From Epilithonimonas caeni DSM 17710 (lineage in GTDB: Bacteria > Bacteroidota > Bacteroidia > Flavobacteriales > Weeksellaceae), in NCBI RefSeq assembly GCF_000426465.1, contig NZ_AUFK01000009.1, positions 434,001 to 498,000 on the forward strand: 64,000 nt of DNA. Direction: 5' to 3'. The notes under the pieces were generated by a model that worked only from the letters and a program-made list of their open reading frames with translations, was not told the origin of the DNA and searched no databases. A program made the translations under genes and the position numbers. Positions 42,271-52,617 of this stretch are shown here, piece after piece (position 1 is the stretch's first letter; each line of letters opens with the position of its first letter).

Positions 42271-43968
42271 CTACAAACTATCAACTGTCGACTTTTTCTT
42301 TGATTTGATATTATTTTCGGTGAAATCTGCGAGAATCTGATACTGTTTCATAAACTCTGCATATTTTTCTACCTTTTCTTCCTGTGGGAAATACTCTGCC
42401 TCAAAATCGGAGCCCATTTTCTGGCTGGCTTCCTGAACAGTAGGATAAATTCTTGCTGCAACGGCTGCATACACAGCTGCGCCCAAAGCCGGGGCCTGGT
42501 CTGAGGCTGCAACGACAATCGGCATATTCAGTACATTAGCCAAAGTCTGCATAATGAAAGGTGATTTTCTGGCAACGCCTCCAATTCCTATTACCTTATT
42601 AATTTTAACGCCTTCCTCTTCGAAACGGTCGACAATTTTTTTAGCTCCAAAACAAATAGCATTCACCAACGCTTTGAAAATATGCGGTGCTTTTGTTCCC
42701 AAAGAAAGGTTACTAATAGCCATTTTTAGTTCCTGGTTCGCATCCGGCGTTCTGCGTCCGTTAATCCAGTCCAATGCAACCGGAACAACCTCCGAAAGTG
42801 AAATTTTTTCCGCTTCCAAAGTAAGATTGCGAATAAGATTGTTTTCTATTTCTTCTTTCAGCAAGTGTTTTTGATTTTCATCAATCACATTGGAATTCAT
42901 CAGAATATTGTGTGTAGGCCAGGTCAGAATGTCTTTGTACCAAGCCAGAACATCTCCAAATGCAGATTGCCCCGCTTCCAGCCCCATCAACCCAGGAATT
43001 ACAGAACCATCGACCTGCCCGCAAATTCCTTTTACAGTTTTGTCACCGATGACTTCGTAGGGAGCCACCATAATATCACAAGTTGAAGTTCCCATAATTC
43101 TGATGAGCGTATTTTCCTCGACTTTTGCTCCCACTGCTCCGGAATGGGCATCGAAAGTTCCTACAGCAATTACTGTTTTAGTCGTTAATCCTAATTTTGT
43201 CGCCCATTCCTGATTTAAATTTCCGGCAACTTCGTCTGAAGTATACGTTTTTTCATAAAGTCTGTCTCGGAGTGCTGACAATGACGGATCCAGCTGACCG
43301 AGAAAATCTTTGGAGGGAAGTCCATCCCACGATTCGTGCCACATTGCTTTGTGACCGGCTGCACAACGGCTTCTTTTAAAAGTTGCTAAATCCTGATTGT
43401 CGGAAAGTAAAAATGTGAGGTAATCGCAATGTTCCATCCAGCTGTAGGCCGCATCTTTAACATCTTCATCTTCTCTGCTGATATGGAGAATTTTTGCCCA
43501 AAACCATTCTGAGGAGTAAATTCCGCCTTCGAATCTGGTATAATCTTCGCCTCCCCAATTTCTTGCTAACTGATTGATTTCTTCGGCCTCATTTATTGAA
43601 GTATGGTCTTTCCATAACACCATCATTGCATTCGGATTTTCTGAAAATTGAGGCAAAAGCGATAATGCAATTCCTTCTTTATTCACAGGAAGTGGTGATG
43701 AACCCGTTGTATCAATACAAATGCTAACAATATTTTCGGGCGAAACTCCACTTTCTTTCACGACAGTTGAAATGGTTTTTTCCAACCCTTCGATGTGGTC
43801 GAGCGGATGTTGGCGGAATTGGTTTTTTTCTGGCTTGCAGAATTTTCCTTCTTTCCATCTTTGGTAATAACTTACGGAAGTCGCCAGTTCTGCCCCATTT
43901 TCTGTATCAATCAAAACAGCACGAACAGAATCTGTTCCGTAGTCTAAGCCGATAACATATTTTTTCAT
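42271..43968 (-). CDS. araB: Ribulokinase, FGGY family (565 aa)
   Basis: Phosphorylates L-ribulose to L-ribulose 5-phosphate. N-terminal GLDYGTDSVRAVLIDTENG (phosphate loop of the ASKHA fold), DTTGSSPLPV, GTFDAHSGAVGA, MGTSTCDI and the late GGVARKSPFIMQTLANVLN plus APALGAAVYAA. Length and internal motifs fit the ribulokinase branch rather than xylulokinase. First gene of araB-araD-araA-mutarotase-symporter. A canonical AraR-type promoter module lies 160-203 nt upstream. Confidence 0.94.
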   Translation of the reverse strand: MKKYVIGLDYGTDSVRAVLIDTENGAELATSVSYYQRWKEGKFCKPEKNQFRQHPLDHIEGLEKTISTVVKESGVSPENIVSICIDTTGSSPLPVNKEGIALSLLPQFSENPNAMMVLWKDHTSINEAEEINQLARNWGGEDYTRFEGGIYSSEWFWAKILHISREDEDVKDAAYSWMEHCDYLTFLLSDNQDLATFKRSRCAAGHKAMWHESWDGLPSKDFLGQLDPSLSALRDRLYEKTYTSDEVAGNLNQEWATKLGLTTKTVIAVGTFDAHSGAVGAKVEENTLIRIMGTSTCDIMVAPYEVIGDKTVKGICGQVDGSVIPGLMGLEAGQSAFGDVLAWYKDILTWPTHNILMNSNVIDENQKHLLKEEIENNLIRNLTLEAEKISLSEVVPVALDWINGRRTPDANQELKMAISNLSLGTKAPHIFKALVNAICFGAKKIVDRFEEEGVKINKVIGIGGVARKSPFIMQTLANVLNMPIVVAASDQAPALGAAVYAAVAARIYPTVQEASQKMGSDFEAEYFPQEEKVEKYAEFMKQYQILADFTENNIKSKKKSTVDSL

Positions 43969-44008
43969 TAACGTGGATAATAAATTTTTTATGAATTATT
44001 TTAATAAA

Positions 44009-44084
44009 TCCTTCGACAAACTCAGGATGACATCCCTAATATCAACTGCAATATTTACCATTGTCAGGCTTAGCCTGTCGAAGC
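44009..44084. repeat. Palindromic repeat family C, copy 2
   Basis: Left arm TCCTTCGACAAACTCAGGAT then GACATC, AT-rich middle, TTGTCAGGCTTAGCCTGTCG and AAGC. Middle sequence also resembles copy 3 at 52749. It lies between araB and its AraR-type promoter module. Confidence 0.8.
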
Positions 44085-44127
44085 TTTTTTAGTTTAAGAT
44101 TGAGTTAATTCTTCATCAGAGATAAAA

Positions 44128-44171
44128 CAAATATAAGATTCTATTTTAAATAAATGTAATATTTACACTTA
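44128..44171 (-). promoter_or_regulatory. Promoter module of araB operon: AraR-type box plus TATATTTG
   Basis: Box TAAATGT-AATATTT-ACACTTA (44151-44171) and, on the minus strand 15 nt beyond, the -7 element TATATTTG (44135-44128). The box covers the place of the -33 element. Near-identical 44-bp modules stand before GH51 and GH3. Confidence 0.75.
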
Positions 44172-44207
44172 ATTTTATTTTTTTATTTTCTTGACAGTAG
44201 TTTAAAG

Positions 44208-46190
44208 CTATTTTATTTTCAAAACAATGAGAGAATTTGCCGGAATTCCGACAGAAATCTTTCCATTTTTCAAGCTGTGGGTTTCCTCAATCGGCTTAAT
44301 AGTTTCTGTCTGGAAATTATTTTCATCTGAAAGTCCTGGAGAAGTCAATATAATTTTGGTGACATCATTGTTTAATTTGATATTTTTCGGATTAATTTCA
44401 ACTAAAGTTTCCAAAGGATTAGTATTGACAATTTTAATGATGGTTTCTCCTTTTTTGTTGTCACGAACTGCCGATGCATAGAGATTATTCTCGCCCTTCA
44501 ACGGTTTTCCGTTTTCGGAGATTTTAATTAAATCAGTTCCTTTATTGTTAGAAAATAATTTCTGAACATAATAATTTGGTGTTGCGTAAGATTTTAAATT
44601 ATTAAACCAAATCAAATCCGGAGTCCATTGCCACCCATCTGCATGGGCGAAAAGCGGCGCATAGGAAGTCATCGTCACGACATCTGCATTGCGCTCCAGT
44701 CCTGTCATAAAAGCAGCTTCCGAAAGTGCGGTAAGCCAATTGTTTTTATTGTCAGGTTTCACGACGCCAACTGATTGCGCGGCATATTCTCCGGCGAAAA
44801 CTTTAGGTCCGGAACGGTCATAATTATCATATCTTCCAGCATTTTTCAAAAACCATTCCGGGGAATTGTAGTAATGTTCGTCCACAATCTGAGCTTTGAG
44901 TTTTTTGAGCTCTTTCCATCCATAATCGAAAAATTCGCCATCAGGTGACGGTCCGCTTCCGGAAATGATTTTGATATCGGGATATTTAGCATGAATGGCT
45001 TTCTCAAAAACTTTGTAACGTTCGATGTAATCTGCGCCCCACTGTTCGTTTCCTACCCCGATGAATTTCATATTAAAAGGTTTTGGATGCCCCATTTCAA
45101 CACGAATTTTTCCCCATTTTGTATGAGCATCGCCATTGGCAAATTCAATTAAATCCAAAGCATCCTGAACATACGGGTCTAAATCTTCCATTTTCACAAG
45201 TTCCGCCGTATTGAATTGGCACGCCATTCCGCAACTTAAAATCGGAAGCGGTTCTGCGCCTAAATCTTCCGCTAACTGGAAATATTCGAAAAAGCCAAGC
45301 CCGAAAGACTGCCAGTAATCCGGCGTAAGACGATGCGAAAAACCGTTGTTCCATTTATTAATAAGATTTTCACGGTCTTCTGTTTTACCGACCGTTTTTT
45401 TCCACTGATAACGTTCTGCTAATGTTCTTCCTTCCACAATACAGCCACCCGGAAAACGTAAAAATCCTGGCTGCAAATCATATAATTTCTGAACTAAATC
45501 TTTTCTTAAACCACCTTTTCTTCCTTTCCATGTATCTTGTGGGAAAAGTGAGATCATATCCATATTTACAATGCCTTTTCCGGTAAAAGTAATTTGAAGC
45601 TTTGTTTTTTCAACAGTTTTGGCAGGTGCAAAAACAGCATTGTATTTTTGCCAGCCTCCACCTTTGATGATTGTAGAAACTGATGAAATCACTGTTCCGT
45701 TTTCATCAATCAAGCTTGTATTGATGGCAGAAATATTTCCTGAAACGTTTTCTAAATTAAAACTTAAGTCATATTTCTCACCTTGATGGAGACCAATCCC
45801 TCTGAATCCTTCATTTTCCAGCACATAGTTTTTGTCATTCCAAACGGTAATTCTTGCGTAATTTTTATTGGTTTTTGACCTATCCGTTATAATCGTCAGA
45901 AAACCTGAATCCAGATTGGGAGAAAGTGTTTTGGTGTTGGGCTGTTTCCAACCTGTTAAAGGTTCATCAAATTCGAAGCTGCGATTTTTAATCAATTCAG
46001 CATACAATCCGCCATCCGCTGCGAAGTTGATATCTTCAAAGAAAATTCCGTACATCGTTGACTGGATTTTGATGTTGGTAGAAGTTCCGTCTAAATCGAG
46101 GAAATGCTTTTGGACATTTCCGTTTTGCGCCGAAAAGAGTGCAACACTTAGTGAAATAGCCGCTGTGAATATTTTGGTGTTTATTTTCAT
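44208..46190 (-). CDS. GH51 alpha-L-arabinofuranosidase (660 aa)
   Basis: Removes alpha-L-arabinofuranosyl side groups. Signal peptide (FTAAISLSVALFSAQ). N-terminal CBM4-like jelly roll (about 60-215), then the TIM barrel with FLRFPGGCIVEG, acid/base Glu in IGVGNEQWGADY, DEHYYNSPEWF and nucleophile Glu in VFAGEYAAQ, and a C-terminal beta domain. Exported, probably periplasmic. Monocistronic, with its own AraR-type module 55-98 nt upstream. Its product, arabinose, is the substrate of the adjacent araBDA genes. Confidence 0.94.
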   Translation of the reverse strand: MKINTKIFTAAISLSVALFSAQNGNVQKHFLDLDGTSTNIKIQSTMYGIFFEDINFAADGGLYAELIKNRSFEFDEPLTGWKQPNTKTLSPNLDSGFLTIITDRSKTNKNYARITVWNDKNYVLENEGFRGIGLHQGEKYDLSFNLENVSGNISAINTSLIDENGTVISSVSTIIKGGGWQKYNAVFAPAKTVEKTKLQITFTGKGIVNMDMISLFPQDTWKGRKGGLRKDLVQKLYDLQPGFLRFPGGCIVEGRTLAERYQWKKTVGKTEDRENLINKWNNGFSHRLTPDYWQSFGLGFFEYFQLAEDLGAEPLPILSCGMACQFNTAELVKMEDLDPYVQDALDLIEFANGDAHTKWGKIRVEMGHPKPFNMKFIGVGNEQWGADYIERYKVFEKAIHAKYPDIKIISGSGPSPDGEFFDYGWKELKKLKAQIVDEHYYNSPEWFLKNAGRYDNYDRSGPKVFAGEYAAQSVGVVKPDNKNNWLTALSEAAFMTGLERNADVVTMTSYAPLFAHADGWQWTPDLIWFNNLKSYATPNYYVQKLFSNNKGTDLIKISENGKPLKGENNLYASAVRDNKKGETIIKIVNTNPLETLVEINPKNIKLNNDVTKIILTSPGLSDENNFQTETIKPIEETHSLKNGKISVGIPANSLIVLKIK

Positions 46191-46244
46191 TCCTGATATA
46201 TTATTTAAAAAGAAGTAATGATTTTACGCATGATAGAGTAATAA

Positions 46245-46288
46245 CAAATATAAGATTCTATTTTTAATAAATGTAAAATAAACACTTA
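46245..46288 (-). promoter_or_regulatory. Promoter module of GH51: AraR-type box plus TATATTTG
   Basis: Box TAAATGT-AAAATAA-ACACTTA (46268-46288) and -7 element TATATTTG on the minus strand (46252-46245), with AGAATCT in the spacer as at 44128 and 52618. It lies 55 nt upstream of the GH51 ATG. Confidence 0.75.
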
Positions 46289-46345
46289 TTTTAAATATTA
46301 CCGATATATTCTTAAATCTCACTTTTTATTATTTATAATCCTTAA

Positions 46346-46375
46346 AAAGCCATCACAGAAATCTATGATGGCTTT
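46346..46375 (-). terminator. Rho-independent terminator after GH30
   Basis: AAAGCCATCA (46346-46355) and TGATGGCTTT (46366-46375) form a 10-bp stem; on the minus strand the hairpin is followed by TTTTT. It lies 31 nt after the GH30 stop codon. Confidence 0.8.
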
Positions 46376-46406
46376 GGATGAAAAAATGTTAATGAAAAAA
46401 TTACTA

Positions 46407-49130
46407 TTACTGTTTGATGAACTTGTTGGTTTCCGTCTTTTGGGTATTCCCGGAAACTATATAATATACTCCAGCCGTAAGTTTGGAAACATCTATCCTA
46501 TTCTTACCCGATGTTAGTTTTCCTGTAAAGACCAAACTTCCTTTTGCATCAATGATCTTATATTCGGAATCCGAATTTTCAATTGTAACAAAGAGTTCCC
46601 CTTTTGCAGGATTCGGATAAATCTGTATTTTAGATCTAGCAATATCTCCAACGGCAAGCGTTTCAAATTCTAAAGGTAAAAGTGAAGCTGAATAGGCATT
46701 TTCTTCAGTGATATAAGCACTGAACGCCGGTACAGTCTCGTTTCCGCTTGCAATTTTGTAGAATCCGGCAGTCCCGCTCACAGTTTTAAGGACATAGCCT
46801 CCTGTATAAGCTTTTATCGTGCTGTAATCTGCATTGAACTGATTAGAAACAATCGCTTTCGGTGTAGAAACAGTACCCGATCCGGTGAATATAAACGTGC
46901 CGTTTCCGTTAACCAATACTGGTGTGTTTGCCGGAATTTTGCTATTGACAACCGCAGTACATAAAACCCTGGATGATGAAGGCTGCATATTATAAGCCTG
47001 CACACCATTTGGTACATTAGCCTCAAAAGGAAGTACGATCACTGCATATCCACTCAATGTTTTGGTATATGAAGCAGCAGTTGCCGTGAAAGTAAAAGGC
47101 GCATTAAAATCGCCACCCTGGTCGGATAGTTCCAATGATGCGGCAACAGTTCCTGAAACAACATTTGTATTGGCTGCTTTGGAAGAACTTGTACGGAATC
47201 CTGAACCGCTGCTGACATAAAATATACTGTTTGAATTGGCCATCTTGCTTTTCCAGTCAGCCGAAGTATTGATACCTGTCGTACTGGTGAAATCCAATGA
47301 GGTATAATAAGTATTTTCGTAAACATCCATCAGATTGCTGTCCCCATCCGAGTAAACGCCTGCAAACTTCATCGCTTTTTCATTTGAAATCCCAAAATAG
47401 ACATCTCCGAAATTGAATGTCAGAATAGAACTGAAATTACCATTTCTAAGTCCGATAATTCCTTTGCAACCCGTTGTAAGAACTGCCCTGGAAATATCAA
47501 ATACCAAATCGAAATTGGACGAGCCGGACGATGGCAAGTTAACTGTTCCATAATTATAGGACTTCACAACGCCAGCATTATCAACATAATATAAAGTCGT
47601 ATTGGATGAAGTTGCAAGATTGCTCGTCGTATAACTATTAACATGGAAAACCAGTTTGTTGTAACGATCATCTAAACTGATGTATCCATTAGCATCTGTC
47701 GTATTGGAACTGATCAACGGCGTCGAGTTGTACAACGTAGCTGTTTTACCACTTAATTGGTAAGATGTTCCGAATGCAGGATTGGTAACGGATTGGGTTT
47801 CAATTTTAGAGTAATTAATATCCTGTCCCGTCATATTGGAAACTTCTCTGACATTACTTTTATCAAAAACAAAAGTGATAAAGCTTGATGGATTGACCTG
47901 AATGGTCGGACGGAAAGTCTCTGTAAAATTCTGATTAGAAGAAACCATATTAGAGGTTTCGTTGGTCATGATCTTTTGTGCAGACGTAGTATAGAATGGC
48001 AGATCTACTTTCAGTGTATAAGTATTGGCCGATGAGTTGAAAACCATCAGTTTTATCTTATCACCGGAATCATTGATGTACGCAGATCCCTGCATCGATC
48101 CCTGGTCGCTCCAGATGGCATCCAGTCTTTTTGAGCCCGTGGTATATTTTGCAAAATGAGAAAGGATATAACCACGTTTGGTAATTTCGCCAGCCACAGT
48201 TCCGTACAGGCCATCGCCCATCATCCCATAATATCTTTTCGTCGCATAATGGATCCAGGCATTTCCTCCGCCTACCATAACATCATTGACGCTTTTTGCA
48301 AAGTCAAATGCATCGGTATTCCAAGAAAAATTTCTGGTGCCACCATTGGAATTCCAGTTGATCAGAAACTCTGTCATCCAGATTTCTTTGTTCGTGTTCA
48401 GGAAACCTTTGTATGTTGAGCCTATCCCACCATATTGATGTCCCGCATAGATCTCAAATTTCGGCAAAACATCTGTGGTAAGAAGTGCATTGGCATAATT
48501 GTTTGACATTCCGACGGTTTCCGGCACGATGATCCTGCAGGAAATAACGTCAGAATAATTCTTAAGAAAATTGGTGATCTGAGTCGGTGTGTAAGTACAT
48601 CCCGCATAAGTAACGACATAATCCGGTTCATTTTGCAGGGATATTGCGTATAATTCGACACCGTTATCTCTGAGATAAACCACGAATTCATTCAGATAAT
48701 TAGCAAAATCTGCATAATTTTCCTCTTTCAGAAATCCCTCTACCCCATTATAAGTTCCGGCATCATTACCATTGGTCTTCCATTCTGCGGGTGGCGACCA
48801 CGGACTTGCAAAAATAATCAGACCCAAAGATGCTGCTTTTTGTGCAGTGGCAAGAGCCGCGCTCCAATTCTCCTTGGTTGTAGGAATATAAAGCCGCATA
48901 ATGTTATATCCGGCATCGCTGTTGGCACCCCACATTTTTTCAATTTCTGCAGGCGTCATATGGTCGTAAGCAAACTGAGGACTACACACAAAACCTCCAA
49001 ATCCGGTAATTTTCTGCCTTGGTGTTGCATCGATACGGACTTTCGGAGTTTGAGCAATTAAATGAAATGTGGATAAAACAATTACAAAAAATGTGATTCT
49101 TCTAATAGATGTAGTAATAAATTTGTTCAT
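46407..49130 (-). CDS. GH30 family xylanase-like enzyme with T9SS sorting domain (907 aa)
   Basis: Signal peptide, then a GH30 catalytic domain (about 30-420): QKITGFGGFVCSPQFAYDHM, FASPWSPPAEWKTNG, acid/base Glu168 in SLQNEPD and nucleophile Glu254 in EIWMTEFLINW. The resemblance is to glucuronoxylan-directed GH30 enzymes. Residues about 430-820 form beta-rich modules of unassigned type. The last 75 residues are a type A sorting domain (IYPNPAKGELFV ... GVYYIVSGN ... KFIKQ), so the enzyme is exported by the type IX system to the surface or medium. Monocistronic, between two terminators. No AraR-type box was found upstream. Confidence 0.9.
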   Translation of the reverse strand: MNKFITTSIRRITFFVIVLSTFHLIAQTPKVRIDATPRQKITGFGGFVCSPQFAYDHMTPAEIEKMWGANSDAGYNIMRLYIPTTKENWSAALATAQKAASLGLIIFASPWSPPAEWKTNGNDAGTYNGVEGFLKEENYADFANYLNEFVVYLRDNGVELYAISLQNEPDYVVTYAGCTYTPTQITNFLKNYSDVISCRIIVPETVGMSNNYANALLTTDVLPKFEIYAGHQYGGIGSTYKGFLNTNKEIWMTEFLINWNSNGGTRNFSWNTDAFDFAKSVNDVMVGGGNAWIHYATKRYYGMMGDGLYGTVAGEITKRGYILSHFAKYTTGSKRLDAIWSDQGSMQGSAYINDSGDKIKLMVFNSSANTYTLKVDLPFYTTSAQKIMTNETSNMVSSNQNFTETFRPTIQVNPSSFITFVFDKSNVREVSNMTGQDINYSKIETQSVTNPAFGTSYQLSGKTATLYNSTPLISSNTTDANGYISLDDRYNKLVFHVNSYTTSNLATSSNTTLYYVDNAGVVKSYNYGTVNLPSSGSSNFDLVFDISRAVLTTGCKGIIGLRNGNFSSILTFNFGDVYFGISNEKAMKFAGVYSDGDSNLMDVYENTYYTSLDFTSTTGINTSADWKSKMANSNSIFYVSSGSGFRTSSSKAANTNVVSGTVAASLELSDQGGDFNAPFTFTATAASYTKTLSGYAVIVLPFEANVPNGVQAYNMQPSSSRVLCTAVVNSKIPANTPVLVNGNGTFIFTGSGTVSTPKAIVSNQFNADYSTIKAYTGGYVLKTVSGTAGFYKIASGNETVPAFSAYITEENAYSASLLPLEFETLAVGDIARSKIQIYPNPAKGELFVTIENSDSEYKIIDAKGSLVFTGKLTSGKNRIDVSKLTAGVYYIVSGNTQKTETNKFIKQ

Positions 49131-49917
49131 AACATAAGTTTTATTTTTAATGATTTTGAATTTTTAAAAGATCATCAGCAACTTCTCATTCTAAAAAACA
49201 CAATACAATAGCTGATGCAATTTGAACAAATGCATCCTTAACGAGATTTTAAAGATTTATTGAAGAGTTACAATTTAAAATCAGCCTTTTTAAAATCTAA
49301 CTAAAAACAAATAGCAGATTTTTTCAGTCTTAAAATTGCCATACTATTTAGAGAAGTAAATCGTTAGTTTCATATTAATTTTGAATTAGATATTATTATA
49401 ACCGAATATAATAAAAATACTCAATATTAAACCAATTAACATGAGAATAAATCAAATAAAATACCAATTTTAGATAAAATATACAATAATTAAACATCAT
49501 TGTTTCATGAATAGCTTATCATTGAATTAACAATTAGTTAACATTAAGATCTTTTGTTAAAGAAATTTTCCCGATATAAATATTATTATTGATAAACAAA
49601 AAATAATGATAATATATGATAAGGATTATACTATCATATTTGTAAAAATTATCTAAAAAATATATTATTTATAATAAATTAAATCTTTTTATATCACAAT
49701 TTCCAATTAATCTCTTACGAAAAAAGGCAGATGACCGTATCTAATTGTTATATATTGAAAAATATTTGATTTTTATCTTTGACTTCCTTTAGTAAAAATC
49801 AACTAAAAATTCAATCTGTAGAATCATATTCCAATTGATACATAAATAGAAAACCCTTCCATATTTAGAAGGGTAATCAGTTTTAGAATCGGCTAGATAT
49901 AAAGTAAATCCATTATT
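49131..49917. other. Long AT-rich intergenic region upstream of GH30
   Basis: 787 nt. Contains the GH3 terminator (49853-49874) and a small inverted repeat GATGCA-N11-TGCATC (49214-49236), 84 nt upstream of GH30. No credible frame and no listed repeat family. The remainder is very AT-rich with no structure I could support. Confidence 0.55.
49853..49874 (-). terminator. Rho-independent terminator after GH3
   Basis: ACCCTTC and GAAGGGT arms around CATATTTA; on the minus strand the stem is followed by TTTTC. It lies 44 nt beyond the GH3 stop codon. Confidence 0.65.
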
Positions 49918-52545
49918 TTATTTCACTTTTACCTGAAGGCTTTTCAATCCGGATTCATCGGAAGTTCCGCCGTAGAAGATGGTGTAATCTCCAGCTTTCG
50001 GAGTCAAGTCATCCTCTTTTTCATCATAAAATTTAAATGAATCTTTAGAAACATTTAATTGGATATTTTTTGTTTCCTTAGATTTAATCAAAACCCTTTC
50101 AAAGGCTCTCAAAGTCTTTACAGGAGCCAAAGAATCATTATTTCTTTTCACATAAACCTGAATCACTTCCTCACCGTCTCTTTCAGAATTATTGGTAACA
50201 GGAATTGTAATCGTAACATTTTCATTGGAATTGATGGTATTTTTGCTCAATTTGGCATTTCCGTAAGCAAATTTTGAATAACTCAACCCGTGGCCGAAAG
50301 CATACAACGGTTTTTCTGTCATATAACGGTAGGTTCTTCCCTGCATATCATAGTTTTCAAAACCCTGATGTTTGCTGGTTTTAGATAAATTATTGTCGAG
50401 CTGTTCCAGATTTTTGTAGAATGTAACCGGCAACCTTCCGGACGGATTGTAATCTCCCGCCAAAACATCTGCAACCGCAGTTCCTCCGGCTTGTCCGCCA
50501 TACCAAGCGTTCAGTAATGCATCATAATTTTTTTCATCCTTTTCCAAACCAAGCGAACTTCCTGTACAAAGCACAAAAACGACTGGTTTTCCTGTTTTTC
50601 TTAATTCAGCTAACAGTTCACGCTGAACTTTTGGAAGGTCGATGGAAGTTTTATCACCACCTTTGAAACCTTCTGCATTCACCATCATTTCTTCGCCTTC
50701 CAGACTTGGAGAAAGTCCGCCTGCAAAAATAATGACATCCGCATCTTTCACTTTTTCCCTTACGGCATCGAAGTTCACAGGGTCTTTTCTGTACACGTCA
50801 AAAGTGATGCTTACATATTTTCCTTTCTGACTATGACGCAATTCTATTTGATACTCTTTTCCTTTCTCCATTTTTATAGGAAATTCCGAAGGATGTCTTG
50901 CATCGGGGCCTTTTCTGGTGGCAATTTCTTTACCGTCAACGAAAAGTGTATAAACATCGGATGTTGAGGGTGAAAGAATCACATCGCCCGTATAAGGACT
51001 TTTGAAAACTCCGGAAATGATGGACGAAGTATTTTCTCTTTCCACGTTCGGAGCAAACTGAGTTCCGCCAAAACTGTTGTAGTTGATTCCTGTTTTATTG
51101 ACAGAAATATTCGCAGATTTCCCTTTGAATTCATTGTTGTTAAAAAACTCTACTTTCATTCCTTTCTCACCGCTTTTCTGGCTTAAAAAGTTTTGGTAAA
51201 GAGAGGTTCTGGAAGATGGGTCGGCGACTTCGGTTCCTTTCTCATAAATGATTTCTGCATTTGGAAATTTGGTTTTGATTCCGTCCAAGATCGTTACAAT
51301 GGAAGAAGGTGTTCCGTTATAATTTCCCAGCTGCATGAGTCCGTCATCGGCGTTTGGACCGACAACAGCAATCTTTTTGATATTTTTATTCAAAGGCAAA
51401 ACATTATTCTCATTTTTCATCAGAACAATAGATTTCTGAGCCATTTTTAAAGCCTGTTTTTTATGCTCATCAGAATCCACAACTGAATATGGAATGGAGT
51501 TCCAGTGAACGGAAGATTTTGGGTCGAGCATTCCCAACTCAAACCAACCTTTCAGAATTCTTTGCATAGAAATATCGAGGTCTTTCTCCGTGATTAATCC
51601 GCTTGCGAGAGATTTGTTTAAATTATTATACGTGTCGCCACACTCTAAATCTGTAGAATGTTTCAGGGCGTCTGCGGCGGTAGTTTTTTCGTCGGGATGT
51701 GTTCCGTGGTACTGTTTCTGGTAGAAATCTGCCAAAGCCCAGCAATCGGAAACGACCATTCCATCGTAGTTCCATTTTCCACGGAGAATTTCTGTCAGCA
51801 AAGTATTGTTGGCGCAGCACGGCTGTCCGTCGAATGCATTGTACGCACACATCACTTCCCTTACATTTCCTTCCAAAACCAATGCTTTGAAAGCCGGAAG
51901 ATAGGTTTCATACAAATCTCTTTTGGAAACTTCGGCGTTGTAAGAATGGCGGTTCCATTCCGGGCCGCTGTGAACGGCGAAATGTTTGGCACAGGCGTGG
52001 GTTTTGAAATATTTCGGGTCGTTTCCTTGCAAACCTTTTACCGCAGCAACGCCCAAAACAGAAGTCAGATACGGGTCTTCACCGTATGTTTCCTGACCCC
52101 TTCCCCATCTTGGGTCGCGGAAAATATTGATGTTTGGCGTCCAAAATGTAAGACCTTCGTAACGACCTGTTTTCTGAGATTCGTCAAAAGATTTATTGTA
52201 TTTTGCTCTGGCTTCATCAGAAATCATTTCAAAAGTTTTGAGATGCTCCGGAACGTCCCAGGTTGCCGCCATTCCGATGGCTTGAGGAAAAACCGTGGCT
52301 GTTCCTGCCCTTGCAACACCGTGAAGCGCCTCATTCCACCAACCGTAACCGGGAATATCCAATCTGGGAACTGCTTTAGAATTATCCATCATCATTCCGA
52401 TTTTTTCATCAACCGTCAATAAACCGAGAAGATTGTCGATTCTCTGCTCGACCGGAAGCTTTGGGTCTTGGAACGGATATTTATGATTCTGTGCGGATGA
52501 GAAGGCGCAGATGAAGACTGATAAGGAAAACAGGACTTTTTTCAT
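49918..52545 (-). CDS. GH3 beta-xylosidase/beta-glucosidase-like enzyme with PA14 insert (875 aa)
   Basis: Exo-acting glycosidase. Signal peptide (FSLSVFICAFSSAQ). N-terminal TIM barrel with MMDNSKAVPRLDIPGYGWWNEALHG, FWTPNINIFRDPRWGRGQETYGEDP, KHFAVHSGPE and nucleophile Asp in MVVSDCWALADF. A PA14 domain (about 440-580) interrupts the alpha/beta sandwich, which resumes with IIFAGGLSPSLEGEEM. C-terminal fibronectin III-like domain. Xylan-cluster members with WWNEALHGV are often beta-xylosidases. A canonical AraR-type module lies upstream. Periplasmic. Confidence 0.93.
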   Translation of the reverse strand: MKKVLFSLSVFICAFSSAQNHKYPFQDPKLPVEQRIDNLLGLLTVDEKIGMMMDNSKAVPRLDIPGYGWWNEALHGVARAGTATVFPQAIGMAATWDVPEHLKTFEMISDEARAKYNKSFDESQKTGRYEGLTFWTPNINIFRDPRWGRGQETYGEDPYLTSVLGVAAVKGLQGNDPKYFKTHACAKHFAVHSGPEWNRHSYNAEVSKRDLYETYLPAFKALVLEGNVREVMCAYNAFDGQPCCANNTLLTEILRGKWNYDGMVVSDCWALADFYQKQYHGTHPDEKTTAADALKHSTDLECGDTYNNLNKSLASGLITEKDLDISMQRILKGWFELGMLDPKSSVHWNSIPYSVVDSDEHKKQALKMAQKSIVLMKNENNVLPLNKNIKKIAVVGPNADDGLMQLGNYNGTPSSIVTILDGIKTKFPNAEIIYEKGTEVADPSSRTSLYQNFLSQKSGEKGMKVEFFNNNEFKGKSANISVNKTGINYNSFGGTQFAPNVERENTSSIISGVFKSPYTGDVILSPSTSDVYTLFVDGKEIATRKGPDARHPSEFPIKMEKGKEYQIELRHSQKGKYVSITFDVYRKDPVNFDAVREKVKDADVIIFAGGLSPSLEGEEMMVNAEGFKGGDKTSIDLPKVQRELLAELRKTGKPVVFVLCTGSSLGLEKDEKNYDALLNAWYGGQAGGTAVADVLAGDYNPSGRLPVTFYKNLEQLDNNLSKTSKHQGFENYDMQGRTYRYMTEKPLYAFGHGLSYSKFAYGNAKLSKNTINSNENVTITIPVTNNSERDGEEVIQVYVKRNNDSLAPVKTLRAFERVLIKSKETKNIQLNVSKDSFKFYDEKEDDLTPKAGDYTIFYGGTSDESGLKSLQVKVK

Positions 52546-52617
52546 TAGATTTTATTTAAAATATCACTTGAATATCAAATTGATTCTAGAAATTGAAATT
52601 CGATATCCGATTGATAA

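Noticed and set aside
49214-49236. Inverted repeat GATGCA/TGCATC as GH30 operator
   Set aside because: Single copy, short arms, no matching copy near another gene; kept only as a note in the spacer entry.
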